From positions 1,302,001-1,366,000 of the forward strand of contig NZ_CP059492.1 in the NCBI RefSeq assembly GCF_014041995.1: a DNA stretch of 64,000 nucleotides. The letters are read 5' to 3'. Both the position numbers and the translations under genes were made by a program. The notes under the pieces are model-generated. The model was not told where the DNA came from. It made no database searches and worked only from the letters and a program-made list of their open reading frames with translations. Positions 56,089 through 64,000 of the stretch are shown piece after piece. Source of the stretch: Changpingibacter yushuensis. GTDB taxonomy: Bacteria > Actinomycetota > Actinomycetes > Actinomycetales > Actinomycetaceae. Positions within the stretch are counted from its first letter, which is position 1. Each line of letters opens with the position of its first letter.

Positions 56089-57738
56089 ATGTCTCAAGGT
56101 CCCGGCGAACTGTACGAACTACGCCAAGAAGTCATTTCCCTCGAGGAAAAGAACGAACGTCTTGCGTCGTCGCTGAAAACGGCGCGTGACAGGATTCTTG
56201 AGCTGGGTGACCAACTCGAGTCGCTCTCGCGTCCGCCTGCTTCATACGCCACTTTCCTCAAAGCTCACGATGCGGACCATTCGGTGGACGCATTGGTGGG
56301 TGGCCGGAAGATGAATGTGGCAGCTGCTTCTTCGGTGGCGCTTGAGGCACTCAAACCGGGTCAGGAGCTGCGCCTGAACGAACAGCTAGTCGTGATCGGG
56401 TATGCGGGATATGAGGCAACTGGCACGATTGTGACGGTGGAACTTGTCATTGATCCGGAACGTGTACTAGTCAAGATTCATCAAGATGAGACTCGTGTGC
56501 TGCATATCGCGGGCCGGATCAATCCCGATCGTCTGCGCGTTGGGGATACGGTTCTGGCAGATTTGCGGGCCGGATTCGTGCTCGAACACATTGAGCGCCC
56601 GGATGTTGAACACCTTCTTCTTGAGGAGGTTCCAGACGTCTCCTATGAGGATATCGGTGGGCTTGCCCCGCAGATTGTTCAGATCAAAGACACTGTTGAA
56701 CTTCCGTTTGAGCAGCCAGAGCTCTACCGGGAACACGGCTTGAAGCCGCCAAAAGGTGTCTTGTTGTATGGCCCGCCAGGCTGTGGCAAGACTTTGATTG
56801 CCAAAGCAGTAGCCACCTCCTTAGCAAGGAACGTCGCTTCACACGCAGGGAAAGCTACAGCTCGCTCCTACTTCCTCAACATCAAAGGTCCTCAACTCCT
56901 CGATAAGTATGTAGGGGAGACGGAACGCCAGATTCGCGAGATTTTCTCACGCGCCCGCGACCGCGCCGCTCATGGCATTCCGGTTGTTATCTTCTTTGAT
57001 GAGATGGAAGCACTCTTCCGTACGCGCGGATCCGGTGTGTCCTCGGACGTTGAGACCACCGTGGTGCCGCAGCTCCTTGCGGAGATCGACGGCGTCGAGC
57101 AACTGGACAATGTCATCGTCATCGGAGCTTCGAATCGTGAGGATATGATCGATCCGGCCATTCTGCGCCCGGGCCGGCTCGATGTGAAGATTCGAATCGA
57201 GAGGCCTGATTATGATGGCTGCCTCGATATTCTCGGGAAGTACCTCGTCTCCACACTTCCGTTGCGTTCTGAGGATGTCACCTTATTTGGTGGCCGTGAT
57301 GAGGCCGTGAAGGCTCTACGTGCGGGAACAGTGGATGCTTTGTTTGCCCGAATTCCGGAGAACGAGTACGTCGAGGTTCACTACGCGAACGGTCAGAGTG
57401 AGGTTCTGTACATCTCAGATTTCGTGTCAGGTGCCATGATCGCGGCCATCGTGGATCGCGCCAAGAAGTTGGCTATCAAGGAACTGCTGGCTACGGGCCG
57501 CCGCGGTATCGGGATGGATCACTTGATCGCAGCCGTTCGGGAAGAGACACGCGAGAACGAGGAACTGGCGAGCGCCACTAGCCCAGAAGAATGGGCCCGC
57601 GTGAACGGACGTTCCCGTGGTGAGCGGGTCACGATGGTTCGTCCTCTCGGACGCAGAGAACCGATTATCGCATCTACACCGGATCGGCCCCGAACGGTTC
57701 ATGAATGGGACGACGTCGTTCCCGATGGTCTGATCTGA
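56089..57738 (+). CDS. arc: ARC/Mpa-type AAA+ ATPase of the Pup system
   Basis: Hexameric unfoldase that recognises Pup through its N-terminal coiled coil. The 549 aa protein has the coiled coil (about 5-50, LYELRQEVISLEEKNERL), OB domains (about 60-180), and the AAA+ domain with Walker A GPPGCGKT (Lys234) and Walker B FFDEME (Asp304, Glu305). It ends WDDVVPDGLI, with no QYL-type tail that opens the 20S proteasome. ATG 56089 is preferred over GTG 56083. First gene of arc-dop-pup-pafA. Confidence 0.95.
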   Translation: MSQGPGELYELRQEVISLEEKNERLASSLKTARDRILELGDQLESLSRPPASYATFLKAHDADHSVDALVGGRKMNVAAASSVALEALKPGQELRLNEQLVVIGYAGYEATGTIVTVELVIDPERVLVKIHQDETRVLHIAGRINPDRLRVGDTVLADLRAGFVLEHIERPDVEHLLLEEVPDVSYEDIGGLAPQIVQIKDTVELPFEQPELYREHGLKPPKGVLLYGPPGCGKTLIAKAVATSLARNVASHAGKATARSYFLNIKGPQLLDKYVGETERQIREIFSRARDRAAHGIPVVIFFDEMEALFRTRGSGVSSDVETTVVPQLLAEIDGVEQLDNVIVIGASNREDMIDPAILRPGRLDVKIRIERPDYDGCLDILGKYLVSTLPLRSEDVTLFGGRDEAVKALRAGTVDALFARIPENEYVEVHYANGQSEVLYISDFVSGAMIAAIVDRAKKLAIKELLATGRRGIGMDHLIAAVREETRENEELASATSPEEWARVNGRSRGERVTMVRPLGRREPIIASTPDRPRTVHEWDDVVPDGLI

Positions 57739-57746
57739 GGAGAGAG

Positions 57747-59336
57747 ATGACTGCTAGGCGAATTATCGGCATGGAGACCGAGTTTGGCGTGTTGGAACCC
57801 AACGAACCTTACGCCAATCCCATCGTGCTTTCCGCAGAGGTGGTAGAGGCATATGGCAATGAGGGCAGTGGCTCAAGCGCGGTAGGATCCATCCGGTGGG
57901 ATTTTCACGGCGAAGATCCGCTCAATGATGCTCGGGGGTATCGCATTGAGCGTGCCGCGGCGCATCCGTCACAGCTCACCGACGATCCGAACTTCGTGGC
58001 ACCATCAGGTGATGGCCCCCGCCTGCAACGCCTTGAACGGCCTGAGAGCGGTGAATTCACGCGGCCGCGCGCTGCCAATGCTGTACTTCGCAATGGTGCA
58101 CGGCTCTACGTGGATCACGCCCATCCGGAGTTCTCGTCTCCCGAAACGGCAAATCCGCGCGAGGCGGTGTTGTGGGATCGCGCCGGCGAACACGTCATAG
58201 CCGAAGCGATGGCAATCCTCAAAAGGCGAGGCCGCGAAATCGTCTTATATAAGAACAATGTGGATGGCAAAGGTGCTGCCTACGGTTCGCACGAGAACTA
58301 TTTGATGCGCCGTGAAGTGGACTTCGGGGATGTCATACGCTACCTCACGCCGTTCTTCGTCACACGGCCGGTGCTGTGCGGTGCAGGGCGGGTGGGCCTC
58401 GGCCAGCGTAGCGAAGTTCCGGGTTTTCAGATCTCGCAGCGGGCCGACTACGTTGAGAATGACATCGGGCTGGAAACCACGTTTAATCGTCCGATTATCA
58501 ACACGAGGGACGAACCGCATGCCGATCCGCAGAAATGGCGTCGTCTTCATGTTATTGGCGGAGATGCCAACCTGTTCGATGTCTCCAACCTCCTGAAGGT
58601 TGGAACTACCTCTCTCGTCTTGTGGCTATTAGAGACAGAGATTCCGCTCGCACTCGATTCTCTGCTGCTTGATGATCCGGTTTCCGCAACGTGGATCGTT
58701 TCTCAGGATCCCACGCTTCGCGTGGGGTTGGAGATGCGTGACGGCACAACTAAGACGGCCTTGGAGATCCAGCAGGTTTACCTTGATGTGGTCAGAGACG
58801 CCATAGCTAGGTTTGGGCAACCCGACTTCGATACTCAGGAGGTCCTCGACCGCTGGCAAGAGGTACTTGATGCGCTGAAGAAGGACGTTTTCTCTGCAGC
58901 TCGCCAAGTCGAATGGGTTGCCAAATACCAGTTGCTCGAGAACATGCGAGTACGCGGGGCAATGGACTGGAACAATGACAAGCTGCGTGCGCTTGATCTG
59001 CAATGGCACGATATGCGTCCCGAACGTTCGATTGTTCGAAGGTTAGATCAAGCGGGGCAAGTCGAGCGCATTTTCAGCCAACAAGAAGTGGCGTATGCAG
59101 CGACCCATGCCCCCGAATCCACACGTGCGTTTCTGCGTGGTGGGCTCATTGACAAGTTCCCTGAGAACGTTGCGGCGGCGGGCTGGGATGGGATCATCCT
59201 GGATGTTCCTGGTTATAAGGATTTGGTACGCCTGCCAACGATCCGGCCCTCGCGTGGAACTCGACCATTGGTTGGACAGATGCTGGAAAGCTCCCAATCG
59301 GTGGAAGATTTCCTCATCCGCCTCACAAAAGGGTGA
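57747..59336 (+). CDS. dop: Dop, Pup deamidase/depupylase
   Basis: Converts the C-terminal Gln of Pup to Glu and also removes Pup. The 529 aa protein has the family start IIGMETEFGV and the catalytic-Asp segment NGARLYVDHAHPEFSSPE (Asp123). The Dop-specific insertion before that Asp (residues about 38-92, from NEGSG to GDGP) is well developed. ATG 57747 is preceded by GAGGAGAG. Eight bases after arc. Confidence 0.95.
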   Translation: MTARRIIGMETEFGVLEPNEPYANPIVLSAEVVEAYGNEGSGSSAVGSIRWDFHGEDPLNDARGYRIERAAAHPSQLTDDPNFVAPSGDGPRLQRLERPESGEFTRPRAANAVLRNGARLYVDHAHPEFSSPETANPREAVLWDRAGEHVIAEAMAILKRRGREIVLYKNNVDGKGAAYGSHENYLMRREVDFGDVIRYLTPFFVTRPVLCGAGRVGLGQRSEVPGFQISQRADYVENDIGLETTFNRPIINTRDEPHADPQKWRRLHVIGGDANLFDVSNLLKVGTTSLVLWLLETEIPLALDSLLLDDPVSATWIVSQDPTLRVGLEMRDGTTKTALEIQQVYLDVVRDAIARFGQPDFDTQEVLDRWQEVLDALKKDVFSAARQVEWVAKYQLLENMRVRGAMDWNNDKLRALDLQWHDMRPERSIVRRLDQAGQVERIFSQQEVAYAATHAPESTRAFLRGGLIDKFPENVAAAGWDGIILDVPGYKDLVRLPTIRPSRGTRPLVGQMLESSQSVEDFLIRLTKG

Positions 59337-59421
59337 AGCCCTCTCCAGATAGCACACACCCACACCGCCCCACATATCCATATAGGTTAGGCAGCGCGAT
59401 TCCGCGCTAAGGAGTACAACA

Positions 59422-59601
59422 ATGTCACAACAGGAGTTCAAGCAGCCGCGGCGGTCCGTTGAGGAAGTGAACCAAGAAGAGCTTCCACAAGCGCAGACCC
59501 AAGGTTTCAGCGTCGATTCGCTCCTTGATGAGATTGATTCCGTCCTTGAGACGAACGCTTCGGAGTTTGTACAAGGTTTCGTGCAAAAGGGTGGCCAGTG
59601 A
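59422..59601 (+). CDS. pup: prokaryotic ubiquitin-like protein Pup
   Basis: 59-residue protein with the Pup helical core (VDSLLDEIDSVLETNASEFV) and C-terminal GGQ, so it needs deamidation by Dop before ligation. A Lys remains at position 56 just before the GGQ (VQKGGQ). ATG 59422 follows AAGGAG. Its stop overlaps the GTG of pafA by four bases; nothing lies between, where mycobacteria carry prcB and prcA. Confidence 0.96.
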   Translation: MSQQEFKQPRRSVEEVNQEELPQAQTQGFSVDSLLDEIDSVLETNASEFVQGFVQKGGQ

Positions 59602-60983
59602 TCCCACGTCGAGTGATGGGGATCGAGACTGAATATGGTCTCACCTGTGCATCCACTCAAGGAGGTCCCACTCCGCTCGATCCCGAAGAATCTGCACAAA
59701 TACTCTTTCAACCGGTCATTGAAATGGGACGTTCTACTAACACGTTCCTTTCCAACGGGGCTCGGCTCTATCTCGATGTGGGCTCTCATCCGGAGTATGC
59801 GACTGCCGAATGCGACACAATCGATGATCTTCTTGCGAATGACCGTGCCGGTGAGCTGCTGTTTGCCGAATTGGCGGCCACGGCCAATAAGCGTCTAGTT
59901 GATGACGGTGTTGCTGGCCGGATCCATCTGTTCCGCAACAACAATGATGCAGAGGGCAATTCGTTCGGTTGCCACGAGAACTATTTGGTTCGCAGACGTC
60001 CCGACTATCGGGCACGGATCTCGGCCATGTTGCCGTATTTCGTCACTCGTCAGATCGTGGCTGGCGCTGGTCATCTTCATCGGGACCAAGACGGCGTGGT
60101 AGCTTATGAGTTCTCGCAACGTGCGGATCAGATGTGGGACGCGATATCGTCTGCTTCCACCCGGGCCCGCCCGATGATCAATACGCGCGATGAACCCCAT
60201 GGCGACGCAGAACTCTACCGGCGCATGCATGTGATTGTTGGCGATTCCAATATTGCGCAGGCTACTACCGCACTCAAGATGGCCGCCACAGAAGCACTCC
60301 TCGTGATGGTTGAGGATGGCGGCATCTTGCCGAACCTCGAGTTGGCGGATCCGATGGCTGCTATTCGCGCCACAAGTCTGGATCTGAGTGGACGTGCTTC
60401 GCTGGAGTTGGCGGCAGGCGGAACGATTACTCCAATCGAGGTACAGAGGCGATTCCGGGATGCCGTTCTGGGTCATTTTGATCGCAAGGGATACACGAGC
60501 GAACTGGATAACACCCGTTCCTATGCTTTGGACCTGTGGGGCCGCGCGATCGATGCTGTGGAGGCGTGTGATTATTCGAGCATTGTCACTGAGATCGATT
60601 GGGCGGCAAAGCTCAGCCTTATCTCGCGCTACCAGGAGAGGGGAGGGCTTAGCCTTTCCGATCCGCGTATAGCTCGGCTGGACTTGGCATACCACGACAT
60701 CACAGAGGGAGGGCTCTATCAGTCGATGGAGCAGTCCGGGCTTCTCCGGCGCATCATTTCACCGGAGTCCGCGACCAACGCTATGACCATCGCTCCACAG
60801 ACAACGCGGGCAAAGCTACGCGGCGGGTTCGTTAAGCGAGCACAGGAGCTTCGTCAGGACTACATGGCCGATTGGATGAACCTACGATTGCTGGAAGCAC
60901 AGGGCACACGGTCGGTGGTGTTGAAGGATCCGTTTGAGACCGTCAACCCACGAGTTGACGAACTCATGGCAGAGATGCGGTAG
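59598..60983 (+). CDS. pafA: PafA, Pup--protein ligase
   Basis: Ligates Pup-Glu to substrate lysines with ATP. The 461 aa protein has RRVMGIETEYGL at the start and catalytic Asp60 in NGARLYLDVGSHPEY. Length fits PafA and, unlike Dop, the loop before the Asp is short. GTG start inside pup's last codons (GTGA). The stop's last base is the first base of the next gene. Confidence 0.95.
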   Translation: MIPRRVMGIETEYGLTCASTQGGPTPLDPEESAQILFQPVIEMGRSTNTFLSNGARLYLDVGSHPEYATAECDTIDDLLANDRAGELLFAELAATANKRLVDDGVAGRIHLFRNNNDAEGNSFGCHENYLVRRRPDYRARISAMLPYFVTRQIVAGAGHLHRDQDGVVAYEFSQRADQMWDAISSASTRARPMINTRDEPHGDAELYRRMHVIVGDSNIAQATTALKMAATEALLVMVEDGGILPNLELADPMAAIRATSLDLSGRASLELAAGGTITPIEVQRRFRDAVLGHFDRKGYTSELDNTRSYALDLWGRAIDAVEACDYSSIVTEIDWAAKLSLISRYQERGGLSLSDPRIARLDLAYHDITEGGLYQSMEQSGLLRRIISPESATNAMTIAPQTTRAKLRGGFVKRAQELRQDYMADWMNLRLLEAQGTRSVVLKDPFETVNPRVDELMAEMR

Positions 60984-61825
60984 TGCAGGTGCGCGCGTTG
61001 TTAGCTGCACTCTCGTTGGCGTTGGCGGTCCTGGCTGGTTGCGGATCCGATGCCAACTACACCGCCGGCAGGATAGAGATTACGGGCGATCTGGGTGCAC
61101 CTGTAACGATCTCGGTGGCAGAAGCACCCAATCTTGAGTCCGCAACATCGAAGGTGGTTACTGAGGGAAGCGGAAACGAGGTGCATAGTGGTGCTACGGT
61201 GCTGTTCCGCGCCACCTCGTTCGACTCTCGCACTGGCGAGATCATTGAGAACTACGCGACTGGGTCAGTTCGTCTCGCAGCAGCTGATTCCGAAGGCGTA
61301 GGCGATTTGGCCGACATCATCGTGGGCTCGACTGAAGGCAGCCGCATCCTCGTGGAACGACCCGGACTGGTTGCGGGGGATTCGACGGCGGTGGAGGTCG
61401 TCGTCGTCGATATTCTGTACACCACTGCGCGTGGTGACGCGGCCGATCTACCCGATCCTCTTCCGGAGGGAATGCCTACGCTCGAAACGGCGGACGGTGG
61501 CGGCCCTGCGATCTCTGCTGGTGGCGGGGCGATCGATAGTCTCCACACGGTCGAACTTGTGACTGGATCGGGGGAGCAGGTCCTCAGCGATTCCACGGTA
61601 GCCATTCAATACGTAATTGCTGACGCCAGCGGATCGGTCATTGACACGACGTGGAATGGTACGGGGGCGGTGAGCGTTGATCTTTCGACCGTCATGGAGG
61701 GTTTGCGTGATGGACTCGCCGATCAGAAAGTGCATTCACGCGTTGTAGTGCTCATTCCGAGTGCTGAAGCGGCAGGTGATGGCGATCGAGTTGCGATCGT
61801 TGACATCCTTGCTGTGATGGACTGA
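60983..61825 (+). CDS. FKBP-like lipoprotein
   Basis: 280 aa lipoprotein: signal with lipobox LAGC (Cys about 20). It then has two FKBP-like halves (about 40-150 and 185-280), of which the second ends [22 protein letters not shown], the FKBP pattern. The usual catalytic aromatic residues are largely missing, so isomerase activity is doubtful. An FKBP gene after pafA is common in related bacteria. GTG start overlaps the pafA stop. Confidence 0.8.
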   Translation: MQVRALLAALSLALAVLAGCGSDANYTAGRIEITGDLGAPVTISVAEAPNLESATSKVVTEGSGNEVHSGATVLFRATSFDSRTGEIIENYATGSVRLAAADSEGVGDLADIIVGSTEGSRILVERPGLVAGDSTAVEVVVVDILYTTARGDAADLPDPLPEGMPTLETADGGGPAISAGGGAIDSLHTVELVTGSGEQVLSDSTVAIQYVIADASGSVIDTTWNGTGAVSVDLSTVMEGLRDGLADQKVHSRVVVLIPSAEAAGDGDRVAIVDILAVMD

Positions 61826-61884
61826 GAGCAGGTTGTGGCTACCTAGGCGGTAATCTTGCATCATCATTGAGCGATAGGAGCACC

Positions 61885-62655
61885 GTGTCAGTAGCGATTC
61901 GTGTCATTCCGTGTCTGGACGTCACAGGTGGGCGCGTGGTCAAAGGCGTGAACTTCAAGAACCTGCGTGATGCGGGCGATCCTGTGGAGCTGGCCAGCAT
62001 CTACGATGCGGAAAAGGCAGACGAGATCACCTTTCTCGATGTTTCGGCCACTGCTGACGGGCGTGGAACAATGCTTGAAGTCGTGCGCCGTACGGCAGAA
62101 CAGGTGTTTGTGCCGCTTACTGTGGGCGGTGGTATTCGCAGTGTCGACGACGTTCGCGTGCTCCTGGAGGCGGGCGCAGACAAGATCGAAATCAACAGCG
62201 CTGCGGTTGCTCGACCCGAACTGATCAGCGAGATCGCCGATCAGTTCGGTAGCCAAGTCATCGTGCTGTCGCTGGACGCGCGCCGTGTGAGCGCCGATGT
62301 GCACACTGCATCCGGGTACGAAGTGACTACCCATGCTGGCAAGCGCTCCACGGGTATAGACGCCCTTGCGTGGGCGCGGCGTGGGCAGGAACTTGGTGCC
62401 GGTGAGATCCTTCTGAACTCGATGGATGCTGACGGCACGGAGACCGGATTTGATCTTGAGATGACTTCGGCTATTCGTGATTCTGTATCACTTCCACTCA
62501 TCGCGTCAGGTGGCGCTGGGAAGGTTGAGGATTTCTCGGCAGCCGTCCGGGCAGGCGCTGATGCGGTCTTGGCAGCTTCCGTGTTCCATTTCGCTACCCT
62601 TTCGATCTCCCAGGTGAAGGATCACCTACGTGCACAAGGATATGAAGTTCGATGA
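61885..62655 (+). CDS. hisF: imidazole glycerol phosphate synthase cyclase subunit HisF
   Basis: 256 aa TIM barrel. Catalytic Asp12 lies in [16 protein letters not shown] and the second Asp in [13 protein letters not shown] 61885 with AGGAG six bases upstream is preferred; a TTG at 61867 is possible. It overlaps hisI by ATGA. Confidence 0.95.
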   Translation: MSVAIRVIPCLDVTGGRVVKGVNFKNLRDAGDPVELASIYDAEKADEITFLDVSATADGRGTMLEVVRRTAEQVFVPLTVGGGIRSVDDVRVLLEAGADKIEINSAAVARPELISEIADQFGSQVIVLSLDARRVSADVHTASGYEVTTHAGKRSTGIDALAWARRGQELGAGEILLNSMDADGTETGFDLEMTSAIRDSVSLPLIASGGAGKVEDFSAAVRAGADAVLAASVFHFATLSISQVKDHLRAQGYEVR

Positions 62656-63056
62656 CTGATACGTTGCCGCAAGATCTCTTTTCGCGCCTGAAGTTTGACG
62701 ACCACGGCCTCATCGCAGCCGTTATTCAGGATGCTGAGAACGACGAAGTGTTGATGGTTGGCTACATGAATGATGTGGCCCTAGCGCGCACGCTCTCGAC
62801 AGGTCGTGTCTGGTTTTGGTCTCGTTCGCGGCAAGAGTATTGGCGTAAGGGTGATACGTCTGGGCATATTCAGCTGGTTCGAAAAGTTGAGCTCGATTGC
62901 GACGGCGATTGCGTGCTGGTTCACGCCATTCAGGTTGGCGCCGCATGCCACACTGGCACACGCACGTGTTTTGAGGCCGGCGGTGAGCTTGAAGCGGTTG
63001 TGATTGATCAGAAGCTGCCTGAAAGCCACGCGTTGGCTCAGGAGGTGGAGTCATGA
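62652..63056 (+). CDS. hisI: phosphoribosyl-AMP cyclohydrolase HisI
   Basis: Third step of histidine synthesis. The 134 aa product has [19 protein letters not shown], the Mg-binding DCDGDCVLV and Zn ligands in [10 protein letters not shown]. Single-domain, without a HisE fusion. Overlaps trpE by ATGA. Confidence 0.95.
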   Translation: MTDTLPQDLFSRLKFDDHGLIAAVIQDAENDEVLMVGYMNDVALARTLSTGRVWFWSRSRQEYWRKGDTSGHIQLVRKVELDCDGDCVLVHAIQVGAACHTGTRTCFEAGGELEAVVIDQKLPESHALAQEVES

Positions 63057-64000
63057 CCGCATCGGATGGCCCAATCAATCTCACATGGGGCGAGGTGTGG
63101 CCTTCAGTGGAGGGCTTCGTTGAACTCGCCCACAACCGACGGGTAATTCCCGTTGTCAAGCAGGTTTTGCTCGACGACGCCGCGCCGTTAGGCATTTACC
63201 GCAGGCTCGCCACAGGAACGGGCACGTTCATACTTGAATCAGCCGAGCACGACGGGACGTGGAGTCGCTGGTCCTACGTGGGTGTGCGTTCGCCCGCTCA
63301 GCTGGTGGCACAAAACGGAACAGCTCGCTGGATTGGCGAGGTTCCGCAGGGCCTGAAGGTTGAAGGTCAGACTACGGAGCTTCTGGATTCTGCGCTCACT
63401 GCTTTGCATACTGAAGCTCTACCTGGTCTGCCTCCACTGACCGGTGGCCTCGTGGGAGCGCTTGGATGGGACACGCTAAGTGATTGGGAACCCAAGCTGA
63501 GGCGGAAGGCTCCTCGCGAGCTCACAACGCCTGATGCCGTGATGTGCTTGGCGACCGATATGGTTGCTGTAGATCACAAGAAAGGCACGGTGTGGCTCAT
63601 CGCAAATGCGGTGAACTGGAATGACACGCCTGACGGCGTGGAGCGTGCTTACGCTCAAGCTGCGGCACGCCTCGATGAAATGACTGAGCTTCTCAACGCT
63701 CCGCTTTCTCTGAATGCTGTGGGGGTATCTGGATGCCAACCAGCTGAACCGGAAATGCGCACGCCATCGGACCAGTTCGAAGCTGCTGTCGAGTCCGGTA
63801 AAGAAGCAATCCGTGACGGCGAAGTGTTCCAGGTGGTGCTTTCTCAGCGGGCGGATATCGATTGTCCATCAGATCCGCTAGACGTCTACCGTGTCCTTCG
63901 TACCATCAACCCGAGCCCCTACATGTACTGCCTGCGGCTGGCAGACGGAACGGATGATCCAGAGGGCTTCTGCGTGGTTGGCTCATCACCTGAAACGTTG
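63053..64000 (+). CDS. trpE: anthranilate synthase component I (TrpE), 3' truncated by window edge
   Basis: First step of tryptophan synthesis. The visible 316 residues include the Trp feedback segment ILES ([13 protein letters not shown]), GLVGALGWD, and the chorismate domain start [27 protein letters not shown] and VVGSSPETL. The product ends at the window edge before the catalytic C-terminal part. Follows hisF-hisI as in mycobacteria. No leader peptide or attenuator is possible since it overlaps hisI. Confidence 0.95.
   Translation, partial: MTASDGPINLTWGEVWPSVEGFVELAHNRRVIPVVKQVLLDDAAPLGIYRRLATGTGTFILESAEHDGTWSRWSYVGVRSPAQLVAQNGTARWIGEVPQGLKVEGQTTELLDSALTALHTEALPGLPPLTGGLVGALGWDTLSDWEPKLRRKAPRELTTPDAVMCLATDMVAVDHKKGTVWLIANAVNWNDTPDGVERAYAQAAARLDEMTELLNAPLSLNAVGVSGCQPAEPEMRTPSDQFEAAVESGKEAIRDGEVFQVVLSQRADIDCPSDPLDVYRVLRTINPSPYMYCLRLADGTDDPEGFCVVGSSPETL

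Overview
The window is a gene-dense, moderately GC-rich chromosomal segment of an actinobacterium. Evidence for this: the gene order from the HAD phosphatase through tlyA, nadK, recN, steA and steB matches the Mycobacterium tuberculosis Rv1692-Rv1698 block; there is a Pup-ligation cluster; a sufR-led suf operon; divergent glgC/glgA; hisF-hisI-trpE; GTG/TTG starts are common and many stop/start codons overlap. A beta-glucoside PTS with LicT control, a secreted subtilase and the apparent absence of 20S proteasome genes would fit Actinomycetaceae or a related host-associated order, but that placement is inference. No insertion sequence, prophage, integrase or CRISPR array was seen, so this is core genome with a few accessory loci.

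Layout. 1-9069: one tightly overlapping unit with a HAD phosphatase (cut by the window edge), a 52-residue protein, tlyA, nadK, recN, steA, steB, a divergent MraY/WecA-like membrane protein and murJ, linking DNA repair, septation and lipid II handling. 9226-11534: pyrG and a NUDIX hydrolase. 11765-13033: mntH behind a perfect 16-bp palindrome. 13236-19806: sufR-B-D-Rieske-C-S-U-T. 19970-23481: ABC-F protein, SixA-like phosphatase, a small Cys protein and CorA. 23508-27187: glgC-serB facing away from glgA. 27198-32026: ABC ATPase, NfeD, SPFH protein, three RNA or regulatory genes and a PEBP protein. 32271-38049: a LexA-box-controlled imuA-imuB-dnaE2 translesion mutasome. 38110-41162: a hypothetical protein, a UDPGP-type uridylyltransferase and a GNAT-MazG fusion. 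41209-47022: a beta-glucoside operon (PTS EIIBCA, two GH1 enzymes, LicT) with a RAT/terminator leader. 47149-51442: an acidic small protein and a secreted subtilase with five C-terminal repeats. 51599-51684: tRNA-Leu(GAG). 52009-53844: an aldo/keto-reductase-fold protein lacking most catalytic residues, divergent from uppP. 53939-60983: RecB-like nuclease, trmI, then arc-dop-pup-pafA with no prcBA between them. 60983-64000: an FKBP-like lipoprotein, hisF, hisI and the start of trpE.

Points most worth a second look: the complete Pup ligation and depupylation set with an ARC ATPase that lacks the proteasome-docking tail and has no adjacent proteasome; the MraY-like protein embedded between steB and murJ; the catalytically gutted aldo/keto reductase next to uppP; the GNAT-MazG fusion; the RAT leader of the bgl operon; the LexA box in front of the mutasome; candidate palindromic operators before mntH and the XRE gene; and two exact short duplications that both cover stop codons. 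Many operon ends carry long perfect hairpins without a T-tract.
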